Origin: Solirubrobacterales bacterium
GTDB taxonomy: Bacteria > Actinomycetota > Thermoleophilia > Solirubrobacterales > 70-9
Reading direction: 5' to 3'
Assembly (NCBI GenBank): GCA_035573435.1
Contig: DATMZR010000036.1
Coordinates: forward strand, 78,903-142,902
Length of the DNA: 64,000 nucleotides
Shown here: piece by piece, positions 1 through 8,197 of the stretch
How the letters are laid out: each line of letters opens with the position of its first letter
How positions within the stretch are numbered: the first letter of the stretch is position 1
Program-made: the position numbers and the translations under genes
Notes under the pieces: generated by a model
Told to the model about the DNA's origin: nothing
What the model saw: only the letters and a program-made list of their open reading frames with translations
The model's database searches: none

Positions 1-657
1 GATCGTGGGGTCCGGGCCGCTGCGGAGCGTCTCGAGGACCGTGACTGCTCCCCGAAGCTCCCGCAGCGAGGTCGGGCCTCCGGGTACGGCCGCCGCCTCG
101 GCGCGGCGCTGGAGCCCGGGCAGCGTCCGGTCGATCGCGGCGTGGAGCGTCGCGGTCTGTTCGGCAACCGACTGCGCCGCGAAGGCATTGGCCAGATCCC
201 GTGCCTTGTCCGGCGAGTCTCCCTTCGCGGTGACGGCAACTATGTTGCTCTGGGCGACCGGTTCCGCGGTCACCTTCTCCAGCAGCGCATTCGCGGTCTT
301 CGGTGAGTTGAGTTCCTGCTTGACACGGTTGGCGACGTCCACGTTCGTCACCAGCTGAGCTGCCGTCTCGACGTCGCGGGTGGGGTCGGATGACTGGTGG
401 ATCAACGGCAGGCTGGACAGGGTCGTGTCCGTCCCGGGCACAGCGGTGATGAGGAGATCCGCGGTGGCCTCGTACACCTTGTTCGCCGTGACCACGTACA
501 CGATCGCGATGCTGGTGGTGAGCACGACCGCCGCCACAACGATCCAGATCCGCTCGCGCAGGATCCGGACGTATTGGCGCAGACCGGCCTCTTCCTCGGG
601 AGGCTGGAGCCAGTCGGTGGTCCCTGCTTGTCTGAGATCGGAGCTTGCCCCGTCCAT
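1..657 (-). CDS. Wzz-like polysaccharide co-polymerase (3' part beyond window)
   Basis: The first 219 codons are present, starting at an ATG at 657 on the minus strand; the C-terminus lies outside the window. After about 35 residues rich in Glu and Arg comes one hydrophobic segment (about residues 38-58), then an extracytoplasmic stretch with LITAVPGTDTTL and a predicted coiled region with AANVDVA-like and KARDLANAF patterns. This is the N-terminal arrangement of Wzz/chain-length-determinant proteins and of the membrane half of BY-kinases, which set the length of exported polysaccharide. Whether a C-terminal kinase domain follows cannot be seen. The neighbouring glycosyltransferase, epimerase and sortase fit a surface-glycan locus. 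The family call is by pattern only. Confidence 0.75.
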   Translation of the reverse strand, partial: MDGASSDLRQAGTTDWLQPPEEEAGLRQYVRILRERIWIVVAAVVLTTSIAIVYVVTANKVYEATADLLITAVPGTDTTLSSLPLIHQSSDPTRDVETAAQLVTNVDVANRVKQELNSPKTANALLEKVTAEPVAQSNIVAVTAKGDSPDKARDLANAFAAQSVAEQTATLHAAIDRTLPGLQRRAEAAAVPGGPTSLRELRGAVTVLETLRSGPDPTI

Positions 658-795
658 TGGAGACAGGATTGTTGCATTGGCGGCGGAGGAGCTTGGGTCT
701 GGGCTTGCGAGACCTCGCTTGGCGCCGGCACGCCCAGGTAGGATTCCGCACCAATTTCTCCACTCTGAACGAGAGATGTCCTAGGAAACTCGCCG

Positions 796-1941
796 GTGCG
801 GCTGGCCGTCTACACGGACTACGTCTATCGCGAGGTGGACGGTGAGGTGTTCGCCGAGCGCGCGTTCGCCCTCTTTCTTGGGCGCTTGAGCGGCGCCGTC
901 GATCGCCTCGTGCTCATCGGCCGAGAGGCCCCGGAGCCTGATCGCACGCGCTATGCGGTTGGGTCCCGCGTCGAGCTCGTGTCGCTGCCGTACTACCAGC
1001 GTTTGTCGGACCCGTGGGCGGTCCTGCGCTCCTCGGTCTTATCGCTGGCGAGGTTCTGGCGAGCCCTCCGAGACGTGGACTGCGTTTGGCTGCTTGGGCC
1101 GCACCCGGTCGCGATCGTCTTCGCGGGCCTGGCGGCCATGCGGCGCAAGAAGATTGTCCTCGGGGTGCGCCAGGACATGCCCGCCTACGTGGAGTCGCGG
1201 CACCCGGGCCAGCGACTCCTTCGGCTCGCTGGCCGCGCTCTCGACCTCGCGTTCCGAGTGCTCGCACGCGTGTTTCCTGTCGTGGTTGTGGGCCCGGGGA
1301 TCGCGGCCCGCTACGGGAAGGCGAGGTCGGTGCTCGAGATCGCCGTTTCCCTGATCGACGCCGACGACGTCGTGCCGCCGGCGGTCGCGCTGCAGCGCTC
1401 CTACGATGGCGAGATCCGGGTCATCAGCGTTGGCCGGCTCGAGGCCGAGAAGAACCCGCTGCTGCTCGCCGACGTGCTTGCGCGCCTCGGGGAGAACGGC
1501 GATCGCTGGCGCCTGGTCGTCTGCGGCGAGGGCCCGCTGCAGGCGGCGCTCGAGGATCGCCTCCAGGAGCTCGGTCTTGCCGAGCGCGCCGAGCTGGTGG
1601 GCTACGTTCCCTTCGGCCCGCGCCTCCTTTCGCTCTATCGAGAGAGCCACGCGATGCTCCACGTGTCCTGGACAGAGGGGTTGCCCCAGGTGATCGTGGA
1701 GGCCTTCGCCGCCGGTGTTCCGGTGGTTGCGACCGACGTCGGAGGGGTTGCGGAGGCGTTCGGGGACACGGTGCGCCTCATCCCAGCCGGAGACGCCGAT
1801 GCGGCGGCCGGCGCGCTCCGGGAGATCGTCGCCGACCCGAGGCTGCGGCAGGCGCTCGTGCAGGGTGGCCACGACCAGGCTGCGGCGCGGACGGCCGGCA
1901 TCGAGGTGGAGCGCGTCGCCGAGTTCCTGCGTCGCGCCTGA
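796..1941 (+). CDS. GT4-family glycosyltransferase
   Basis: 381 aa, GTG start preceded by AGGAAA. The second half has the GT-B/GT4 donor-binding layout: VGRLEAEKNP at about residue 213, CGEGP at about 241, and the EX7E element EGLPQVIVE at about 293, followed by AAGVPVVATDVGG. Such retaining enzymes transfer sugars from nucleotide donors to lipid-linked or polysaccharide acceptors at the inner membrane face; donor and acceptor cannot be inferred. Its TGA abuts the reverse-strand stop of the convergent epimerase so that the two stops form TGATCA, with no room for a conventional terminator between them. Confidence 0.88.
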   Translation: MRLAVYTDYVYREVDGEVFAERAFALFLGRLSGAVDRLVLIGREAPEPDRTRYAVGSRVELVSLPYYQRLSDPWAVLRSSVLSLARFWRALRDVDCVWLLGPHPVAIVFAGLAAMRRKKIVLGVRQDMPAYVESRHPGQRLLRLAGRALDLAFRVLARVFPVVVVGPGIAARYGKARSVLEIAVSLIDADDVVPPAVALQRSYDGEIRVISVGRLEAEKNPLLLADVLARLGENGDRWRLVVCGEGPLQAALEDRLQELGLAERAELVGYVPFGPRLLSLYRESHAMLHVSWTEGLPQVIVEAFAAGVPVVATDVGGVAEAFGDTVRLIPAGDADAAAGALREIVADPRLRQALVQGGHDQAAARTAGIEVERVAEFLRRA

Positions 1942-2910
1942 TCAGCGCGCCCTGGGTACCGGCTGAGTCGCGCGTTCTGGGACTCCGGCGGCGTCCAGCA
2001 TCGCAATCAGGCCGGCCCGCAGGCTGACCTGAGGCTCCCAGCCCAGCTCCGCTCGAATCTTGGTCGTGTCGGCGAGTGTCCGCCGGACGTCGCCGGCAGC
2101 GTGTTCGCCATACCGAACCTCCACCGTCACACCGCTGAGCTCCTCGACGGCCGCGATCGCCTCGCGGAGGGTCGCCTCGCTTCCGGCGCCGACGTTGTAG
2201 ACGGCGCCGGAGGGCGCGAGCCGCATAGCTTCCACTGTCGCGGCCACCGCATCGCCGACGTAAGTGAAGTCGCGCGACTGGTCCCCGGCTCCGTAGACCT
2301 CGAACGCCGTCTCTTCGACCAGCGCGGCGATGATCCGCGAGAACGCCATGTCCGGGCGCTGGCGCGGCCCGTAGAGGCTGAAGTAGCGCAGCCCCACGAA
2401 ATCGAGCGCGGCATTCCTGTGCTGGGCGGCGGCGAGCTGCTCGGCGGCGAGCTTGGTCACTCCGTACGGCGACACGGGTGCCGGGACGGTCTCCTCCGGG
2501 GTGGGATGGGCGAGGGCGTCGCCGTAGACCGACGACGACGACGCGAGGACCAGCCGGATGCCGCGCGATGCCGCCTGCTCGACGACCCGGTGGGTGCCGA
2601 GCACATTGTCGTGGACGTAGGCGCGGAAGCTGGCGCCCCAGCTTGCGCGCACGCCGGGACGGCCCGCCAGGTGGAAGATACCGTCCACGCCGTCCAGGGC
2701 CTCCTCGGGCAGCGACTCGGCGAGATCGCACGCGGTCAGGATGAACTTCGGGTGCGATTGCGCCGGGGCGATCGCCGCTTCCTTCAGGTCGCGTGGGTAG
2801 TAGTCGTTGAAGGAATCGACCCCGAAGACCTCACAACCGTCGGCGAGCAGTGCCTCAACGAGGGTCGAGCCGACGAATCCGGCACACCCGGTAACGAGGT
2901 AGCGCGGCAT
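1942..2910 (-). CDS. NAD-dependent sugar epimerase/dehydratase (extended SDR)
   Basis: 322 aa. The N-terminal Rossmann motif TGCAGFVG lies at residues 7-14, an SSSVYG segment around 125-130, and the catalytic YxxxK as Y149-K153. The VDSFNDYYPRDLK stretch resembles UDP-glucuronate and UDP-glucose 4-epimerases, so a nucleotide-sugar 4-epimerase role in surface polysaccharide synthesis is likely, but the substrate is not fixed by sequence. A TAAGGT hexamer at 2917-2922 (minus strand) ends 6 nt before the ATG, suggesting a leaderless transcript. It is convergent with the GT4 gene. Confidence 0.85.
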   Translation of the reverse strand: MPRYLVTGCAGFVGSTLVEALLADGCEVFGVDSFNDYYPRDLKEAAIAPAQSHPKFILTACDLAESLPEEALDGVDGIFHLAGRPGVRASWGASFRAYVHDNVLGTHRVVEQAASRGIRLVLASSSSVYGDALAHPTPEETVPAPVSPYGVTKLAAEQLAAAQHRNAALDFVGLRYFSLYGPRQRPDMAFSRIIAALVEETAFEVYGAGDQSRDFTYVGDAVAATVEAMRLAPSGAVYNVGAGSEATLREAIAAVEELSGVTVEVRYGEHAAGDVRRTLADTTKIRAELGWEPQVSLRAGLIAMLDAAGVPERATQPVPRAR

Positions 2911-2959
2911 CGGCGTACCTTAGAGCGCTCGTCGACGCAGGGACATCGGCCCGGGGTCC

Positions 2960-3664
2960 CTACGGGTCGGACCACTTCCGGTCGCCCAGCGCGAAGAAGC
3001 TCACCTGTGTCAGCTTCGCGAACGCGGCAATCCGCTGGGCGGCGCTGTAGAGCGGATGGCATGCCGTGAGCACGAGCCGCTCGTAGCCGACCTCGTGGAT
3101 GATGCTGACGTCTGAGTCGTCCACCACCCTCGTCTTCTGCACCCGGTAGGCGAAGTTGGCGTAGGGCATCTCGATCTCGATCTCGTCGCCTCGCTGTAGC
3201 TCATCGAGATGGCGAAACGGGGCCAGGTAGGTGGTGCGGTGTCCCGCAAAGGCGGTGGTTCCGGGCTGGCCCGGGAACGGCGTCTCCGGATAGTGGCCCG
3301 GTCCCTTCTGGAGGCTGGCGGTGTCGGTGCCCTGGACTGCGACCACGTCCAGGTCGATGCTCGGGATGCGCAGGCGACCGATGGCTTCGCCGGTCTGGAC
3401 GCGCTTCGCAAACAGGCCCGCAAGAGCCTCGACCTTCCTTCCAACCCCGTCGAGGTGCTCGACCTTGCGCAGGTCCGCCCTGGCCGGGAACTCGCTCTCC
3501 AGCTGGGCGAGCTGGTCCTCGGCCTTGCCCTGCTGAATCGATCCGTAGACGGTCGATACGGGCTCCTTCCAGGCCAGGGTGGTGACGACGTCCGCCACCA
3601 CCACCAGGCCGGCGGTGATCAGTGCCAAGGAGACGATGCGAAGGGCTCGGCGCACGGCGTCCAT
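2960..3664 (-). CDS. Sortase (class E-like)
   Basis: 234 aa membrane-anchored transpeptidase. One N-terminal transmembrane segment (residues 10-30) is followed by a spacer and the sortase barrel. Catalytic residues are visible: H142 in AGHRTTYLAPF, C202 in LTACHPLYSAAQR, and R211. The family cleaves a C-terminal sorting signal and joins the protein to the cell wall. Two plausible substrates lie in the window: LPFTG-tailed mini-proteins at 12783 and 26368. Class E enzymes are usually linked to LAXTG signals, so pairing with LPFTG is inferred from gene content. It starts 65 bp from the divergent argG. Confidence 0.88.
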   Translation of the reverse strand: MDAVRRALRIVSLALITAGLVVVADVVTTLAWKEPVSTVYGSIQQGKAEDQLAQLESEFPARADLRKVEHLDGVGRKVEALAGLFAKRVQTGEAIGRLRIPSIDLDVVAVQGTDTASLQKGPGHYPETPFPGQPGTTAFAGHRTTYLAPFRHLDELQRGDEIEIEMPYANFAYRVQKTRVVDDSDVSIIHEVGYERLVLTACHPLYSAAQRIAAFAKLTQVSFFALGDRKWSDP

Positions 3665-3729
3665 GATTGCGGACCTGGAGGAGCCAGCGGGCGTCTTCGT
3701 CCCATTGGGGCGTGCGAGACTTGGCTCTC

Positions 3730-5016
3730 GTGGCCGAGCATCGTGTGGAGCGCACCGCCTCTTATGAGGCAGACCCCGAACAGCTGGGGCGCGTCCTGCT
3801 GCTGTATTCCGGGGGCCTTGACACCTCGGTGATGCTGCGCTGGATCCAGGAGCGCTATGGGGCCGAGATAGTGACCCTCACCGTCAACCTGGGTCAGCCC
3901 GGGGAGGACTGGGAGGTGGTGGTCGGCAAGGCCCGGGACCTCGGAGCGCTGGACGCGATCGTGGTCGACGCTCGCGAGGAATTCGCGCGCGACTACGTGC
4001 TGCCTGCGATCAAGGCCAACGCGCTCTACGGCGGCGGCTACCCACTGTTCACGGCGCTCGGGAGGCCGCTGATCGCCAAGCTCGCGGTCGACCACGCCCG
4101 GCGCGCGGGCTGCGACACGATCGCGCACGGCTGCACGGGAAAGGGCAACGACCAGGTGCGGATCGAGGCGACGGTGGCCACTCTCGATCCCGAGCTGGGG
4201 GTGATCGCACCGGTGCGGGAGTGGCGCATGGGACGTGAGGAAGAGATCGCCTACGCTCGGCAGCACGGGATCCCCGTTAAGGGCGGCACCGAGGCGCCGC
4301 CGTACTCGATCGACGACAACCTCTGGGGGCGCTCCTCGGAGGGCGGCGCGATCGAGGACCTGGACGAGCCGCCCCGCGACGACGTCTTTCAGCTGGTGGC
4401 GCGCCCCGAGGACGCCCCGGACCGCCCGCAGGTGGTCCGGGTCGGGTTCGAGCGCGGATGTCCGGTGACGCTCGACGGCCAGCGACTCGGCCTCGTCGAG
4501 TTGCTCGAGCGCGCCGCTGAGCTCGGGCGGCGGCACGGGGTCGGAGTCGTCGACCAAATCGAGGATCGCGTCGTCGGGCTCAAGGTCCGCGACCTCTACG
4601 AGGTGCCGGCTGCGGCGATCATCCTCACGGCCCACCGCGAGCTCGAAAGGCTGGTGTCGACCAGCCACCAGAACACCTGCAAGCGGGCGCTGGAAGACAG
4701 GTGGGCGTACCTGTGCTACGCCGGGCTCTGGTACGAACCGTTGCGTGCGGACCTCGATGCGTACATGGACTCCGCGAACGAGCTGGTCACCGGGGAGATC
4801 ACGGTGAAGCTCTACAAGGGCTCGGCAACTCCCGTGGCGCGCAGCTCGCCCAACGCGCTCTATGACCGCTCGCTCGCCTCTTTCGGCGAGTCGGGGGGCG
4901 AGTTCAGCCAGGCGGCGAGCCCTGGGTTCATCGAGCTGTTCACCCTTCAGACTCGGATGGCGCACCGGATCCGCGCCCGGGCCGGCGAACAGCGAAACCA
5001 GACGAAGGAGGAGTGA
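3730..5016 (+). CDS. argG: Argininosuccinate synthase
   Basis: Condenses citrulline and aspartate with ATP in arginine synthesis. The N-terminal PP-loop LLYSGGLDTS lies at about residues 24-33, followed by the family segments YPLFTALGRPLIAK and HGCTGKGNDQVR and the specificity region EAPPYSIDDNLWGRS. The GTG at 3730 gives 428 aa, close to the usual 400 or so. It is preferred over earlier in-frame TTG/GTG codons because the extra residues look non-conserved and because a GAGACT hexamer ends 8 nt before it. The stop overlaps the next small gene as ATGA. No other arginine gene is in the window. Confidence 0.95.
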   Translation: MAEHRVERTASYEADPEQLGRVLLLYSGGLDTSVMLRWIQERYGAEIVTLTVNLGQPGEDWEVVVGKARDLGALDAIVVDAREEFARDYVLPAIKANALYGGGYPLFTALGRPLIAKLAVDHARRAGCDTIAHGCTGKGNDQVRIEATVATLDPELGVIAPVREWRMGREEEIAYARQHGIPVKGGTEAPPYSIDDNLWGRSSEGGAIEDLDEPPRDDVFQLVARPEDAPDRPQVVRVGFERGCPVTLDGQRLGLVELLERAAELGRRHGVGVVDQIEDRVVGLKVRDLYEVPAAAIILTAHRELERLVSTSHQNTCKRALEDRWAYLCYAGLWYEPLRADLDAYMDSANELVTGEITVKLYKGSATPVARSSPNALYDRSLASFGESGGEFSQAASPGFIELFTLQTRMAHRIRARAGEQRNQTKEE

Positions 5017-5168
5017 TGGCCGCGGTGTACGAGCTGATTGGTCGCCTGGTCGTGCGGTTCGTCCGGGTGCGCTACCGGCGCCAGATCCGCGTTGCGGCGG
5101 GCGTCGCCTTGGCTGGGATGGCCGCCGCCGCCTACCTGGCGGCGACCCGCCAGCCGCCCGAGGGATAG
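5016..5168 (+). CDS. 50-aa membrane protein coupled to argG
   Basis: The ATG overlaps the argG stop (ATGA) and is preceded by a strong GAAGGAGG ribosome-binding site inside argG, so translational coupling is very likely. The product has a basic amphipathic N-terminal half with many Val and Arg residues (about residues 9-25), then one hydrophobic segment of about 20 residues (26-43), and a short tail ending PPEG. It is a single-pass small protein with no recognised family. The coupling suggests co-expression with argG but says nothing certain about function. Confidence 0.6.
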   Translation: MAAVYELIGRLVVRFVRVRYRRQIRVAAGVALAGMAAAAYLAATRQPPEG

Positions 5169-5270
5169 CCGATCGGATGGGGGAGGGGCCCCCGTGTTGC
5201 AGGATCCCTTGCAGGCCCGCCTTTCGCAAGGCTGGCTTCATAACTTCCTAACGATTCGCTAGGATGCCCC

Positions 5271-5424
5271 GCTCAAACCGCCGAGCCTTCCGGGCTTTCC
5301 GGAAGGGCGGGGGAACCGCTGGGACGGTCCGTGTGGCTCGTCTCGGGGGCGAATCGCGGCGACACCGCCGCGTAGCGCCAGTCCTTCGGCGCGAGCCCGT
5401 CAGCTAACCCCGTAGGCAGTGAAG
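5271..5424 (+). promoter_or_regulatory. c-di-AMP riboswitch (ydaO/yuaA class)
   Basis: The leader contains the conserved elements of this class in order: CCGCCGAGCC near the 5' end, a variable hairpin, GGGGGAACCGC at about 5308-5318, a GGGCGAATCGC segment at about 5345, and the 3' signature CCCGTCAGCTAACCCCGTAG at 5397-5416. It sits directly before a cell-wall hydrolase gene. In actinobacteria this riboswitch is known to control Rpf/NlpC-type hydrolases and is an OFF switch when c-di-AMP binds. Boundaries are approximate. Confidence 0.9.
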
Positions 5425-5425
5425 G

Positions 5426-6463
5426 ATGTCGCCCGCCAACTTGACAGAAGCCGCACGGTGGCGCGCCCGGGGATGGGTTCGCCGTGGCGGCGTGCTTGCG
5501 CTCCTCGTGGGCGTCGCGATCGCGGTGCCCGCTGCCCGGACAGGCGCCCAAAGCGTCGACGATCTGAACTCCAGAATCGCCTCGGCCCAATCGCAGGCGG
5601 AGAGCCTTGGCGCCAGGATCGACGCCACCACCTCGCAGCTCGGGGCCGCCCGGTCGCAGGCCGCGGCTGCCGCCGCACGGGAAGCCGAGCTCTCTGCGGT
5701 CCTGGCGGAAGGGCAGGAGCGCGAAGCCCAGCTCGAGATCCGCGTTCAAGAGGCGACGGCGCAGCTCGCCCGCGCGCGAACGCGCCTGCACCGCGCTCTG
5801 GGGGCGCTCTCGGCCCGTCTCGTCTCCATCTACAAGAGCGATGCGCCGGATGCGACCGAGCTGCTGCTGAACGCAAGGGGCTTCGATGACCTCGCCAATC
5901 GCGCCGAGCTGCTCGGCCGGATCGAGGACGCTGACGCGGCGCTCGCCGCCAGGGTGCGTGTGCTCCGCGACCTGGTCTCGGCGCACCTCGCCGAGGTGAA
6001 GCAGGCTCGCGCCCAGGCGGTCGCCTTCAATCAGCGGGTGGCCGCCGCTCGCGACGAGATCGCGAGCGTTCGCGCCACCGCCGAGGCCCAGGCGGCACAG
6101 CTCGACCAGGCTCGCGCGGAGCAGGCCGCGGCGCTCTCCAGCCTTCGTTCCCAGGTGGCCAGCTGGGAGCAGCAGGTCGTCGACGCCCAGCAAGTCTCGG
6201 CGGCTCAGGCTCAGGCGACCGTGTCCAGCTGGTTCGGCGATTGGGCCATTCCGCAGGCGATCGTGATGTGCGAGTCCGGCGGCAACTTCGGCGCGATCAA
6301 CCCGTCGTCGGGGGCGGGTGGCGCGTACCAGATCCTGCCATCGACCTGGCGCATGTACGGCGGCCATGGCTCACCCCAAAGCGCCTCTCCGGAAGAGCAG
6401 GGCAGGGTCGCCTCACAGATCTGGGCCGACTCCGGATCAAGCGCTTGGGAGTGCGCCCAGTAG
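5426..6463 (+). CDS. Secreted coiled-coil protein with Rpf/lysozyme-like transglycosylase domain
   Basis: 345 aa. A basic N-terminus and hydrophobic segment (about residues 21-41) act as signal peptide or anchor. A long Ala/Gln/Glu/Arg coiled coil (about 45-265) resembles PcsB/CwlO-type N-domains. The C-terminal domain (about 270-345) is transglycosylase-like, with MCESGGNFGAINPSSG, putative catalytic Glu at residue 283, and GAYQILPSTW, as in resuscitation-promoting factors. It should cleave peptidoglycan outside the membrane. The upstream c-di-AMP riboswitch supports a cell-wall remodelling role. GAAGG directly abuts the ATG, so an in-frame TTG at 5441 is an alternative start. Confidence 0.85.
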   Translation: MSPANLTEAARWRARGWVRRGGVLALLVGVAIAVPAARTGAQSVDDLNSRIASAQSQAESLGARIDATTSQLGAARSQAAAAAAREAELSAVLAEGQEREAQLEIRVQEATAQLARARTRLHRALGALSARLVSIYKSDAPDATELLLNARGFDDLANRAELLGRIEDADAALAARVRVLRDLVSAHLAEVKQARAQAVAFNQRVAAARDEIASVRATAEAQAAQLDQARAEQAAALSSLRSQVASWEQQVVDAQQVSAAQAQATVSSWFGDWAIPQAIVMCESGGNFGAINPSSGAGGAYQILPSTWRMYGGHGSPQSASPEEQGRVASQIWADSGSSAWECAQ

Positions 6464-6540
6464 CCGCCCTGCCCCCGGGCCGCGCGCCGACTGCGCGCCG
6501 TTTGGGCAGGTAGGGCGCGCCTCTTCCACGACGGCGCCAT

Positions 6541-6575
6541 GGCGCCTTTATGGCGCAAACCGCCACAAAGCCGCC
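6541..6575 (-). repeat. Palindromic repeat family A, copy 1
   Basis: 15-nt arms (6541-6555 and 6561-6575) around a 5-nt loop, read on the minus strand as GGCGGCTTTGTGGCG, loop, CGCCATAAAGGCGCC. It lies between the convergent hydrolase and MFS genes. Compared with copies at 23994 and 46917, stem pair 6 is C-G instead of G-C, a compensatory change; pair 5 is a G-G mismatch and pair 10 a G-U wobble. It may be a bidirectional terminator or a REP-like element. No U-tract follows. Confidence 0.7.
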
Positions 6576-6611
6576 AAGGGTCGCGATTTCGACTGGGGGG
6601 AGCCGCTCTCT

Positions 6612-7919
6612 CTAGCGCGACGCCGTGTCAGGCGTCTCGAGCGCGGCTCCGCCGGGCGCTCGGCCGACCGCTGCATCCGGCCGCGTCGCCTCCGCGGTTG
6701 CCGCGAGATCATCGACCGGCTCGCCCTTCCATCCCGCTCTGGAGAGCGCCACCGAGGCGACGGCCAGCACCACCAGAACTCCCGCCCCCGCGACCACGAA
6801 GCTCGCCCGAGGATCGAAGATCGCGGTCACCGCGCCCCCGATCACGAATCCCAGCCCCGGCATCGCCGTGCCGACGGACTCCAGCAGGGAGATCACGCGG
6901 GCCTGGAAGTCGGTGCGCGTGAGCTGCTGGACCGCAGTGATCAACGCCACCCACTGGATGCCGTTCCCGGCCCCTCCCACGGAGGATGCGATGCAGGCGA
7001 CCAGCAGAGTGGGCGCCGCGCCGGTGGCCAGGTAGGCGCACCCGATCGCCAGGGTGCTGACCGGCAGCAGGATGCGAAGCTCGGTTCGCCGCAGGAGCGC
7101 GAAGGCGAGCCCGCCCACGACCATCCCGGCGCCCCAGCTCGCCAGCAGCGCGCCATAGCCGGCGTCCCCGGCCCCCAGGGTCTCCTTTGCGAACACCACC
7201 TCGATCGGAATCACGACCGCGAAGAAGACGAAGGCCATCGCCTGGGCGGTTAGCAGAAGCTTTAGTTGCCGGTGCGACGAGACGTACTGCAGCCCCCGCC
7301 GCAGCCGCGTGGTCCACCCAGCGGCCTCGGGCTTGGCCCGGGGCAGGCTGGAGGTGGTGGCGAGTAGCAGCGCCGCCGCGGCGAAGGAGGCCGCGTCGGC
7401 CAAGAGCGCCGTGCGCGGCCCGCCGGTGGCGACGACGACGCCCGCAAGCGCCGGACCGGCCGCGGCACCAACCGTGAAGCCGATGTTGAGGAGCGCATTT
7501 CCGTCACGCAGCATTCCGTGCGGCGTCAGCACCGAGGCCGCCGCCGCCCTGGTGAGGGTGCGTCCGCAGGTGCCGAGAGCGCCGGCGAGCGCGGCCAACG
7601 CGATCACGGGCGGCAGGGAGAAGTCCGTGGACAGCGCCGCGAGGCCGGCGAAAGCGGCAGCCTGCACGATGCTCAGGGCGGGCAGGCTGACGCGGCTGTG
7701 CAGCGACTCGAGGCGGGCGACCAGTGGCGGTGTCGCCAGCGCCGGCGCGAACTGAAGCGCCAGGAACAGGGCCGCCGTCGCGAGAGGGCTTCCCGTCTGG
7801 TCGAAGACCAGCACGGCCAGCGCGATCTCTCCCAGCCAATCGCCGAGCTCGTCCACGAAGCGAACCAGGGCCAGGCGGCGAAACGCGGGCAGGCGGAGGG
7901 GGCGGAGGGCGGCGGGCAT
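6612..7919 (-). CDS. MFS transporter
   Basis: 435 aa with about 12 hydrophobic segments. The N-terminus (RLPAFRRLALVRFVDELGDW), the loop PPLVARLES between helices 2 and 3, and the long Ala/Leu helices fit the major facilitator superfamily, enterobactin-exporter/DHA-like branch. It is a proton-driven exporter or permease in the inner membrane; the substrate is unknown. The C-terminal tail of about 40 residues is Ala/Pro-rich and probably cytoplasmic. The upstream region carries a motif also found beside the small HTH gene at 9598, so shared regulation is possible. Confidence 0.85.
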   Translation of the reverse strand: MPAALRPLRLPAFRRLALVRFVDELGDWLGEIALAVLVFDQTGSPLATAALFLALQFAPALATPPLVARLESLHSRVSLPALSIVQAAAFAGLAALSTDFSLPPVIALAALAGALGTCGRTLTRAAAASVLTPHGMLRDGNALLNIGFTVGAAAGPALAGVVVATGGPRTALLADAASFAAAALLLATTSSLPRAKPEAAGWTTRLRRGLQYVSSHRQLKLLLTAQAMAFVFFAVVIPIEVVFAKETLGAGDAGYGALLASWGAGMVVGGLAFALLRRTELRILLPVSTLAIGCAYLATGAAPTLLVACIASSVGGAGNGIQWVALITAVQQLTRTDFQARVISLLESVGTAMPGLGFVIGGAVTAIFDPRASFVVAGAGVLVVLAVASVALSRAGWKGEPVDDLAATAEATRPDAAVGRAPGGAALETPDTASR

Positions 7920-7928
7920 GGGATTTAC

Positions 7929-7956
7929 GTTGATTCGCGGTTATCTGCAAGTTTCC
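7929..7956. promoter_or_regulatory. Shared AT-rich motif upstream of MFS gene
   Basis: On the minus strand the motif reads GAAACTTGCA, a short variable spacer, then GCGAA and AAC. The same order with similar spacing occurs at 9896-9923 beside the small HTH gene. It ends about 9 bp before the MFS start. The resemblance is seen directly; that both are operator copies for one regulator is inference. Confidence 0.4.
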
Positions 7957-8067
7957 GGCGATTTCGGTAACGTTTCGCAGGTAATGCATCGGCCTCCCAA
8001 ACGTTGGGAGGGTTCACGGAAGAAGAAGGGACGGTCATGGGCTACTCGCGTCGCTGACGGATCAGCA

Positions 8068-8106
8068 GCTTTTGAAAGGACTAGTTGCTTTTAGAAAGCG
8101 CTAGTG
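8068..8106. repeat. Tandem AT-rich 19/20-bp direct repeat
   Basis: Two adjacent units, GCTTTTGAAAGGACTAGTT (8068-8086) and GCTTTTAGAAAGCGCTAGTG (8087-8106), differ at a few positions. They lie in the gap between the HD-GYP and MFS genes (both minus strand), which has no gene. The low GC content and tandem spacing suggest protein binding, but nothing in the window proves it. The rest of 7920-8197 shows no coding signal. Confidence 0.5.
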
Positions 8107-8197
8107 GGTAGCGCCGCGGCTCCAACGCAGCTCTCGCTCCGGTGGAGCCTAGCCTCAATGACGGCGGTCGGTGGTTGGCTTGCCGTCCAGGGAGGGC

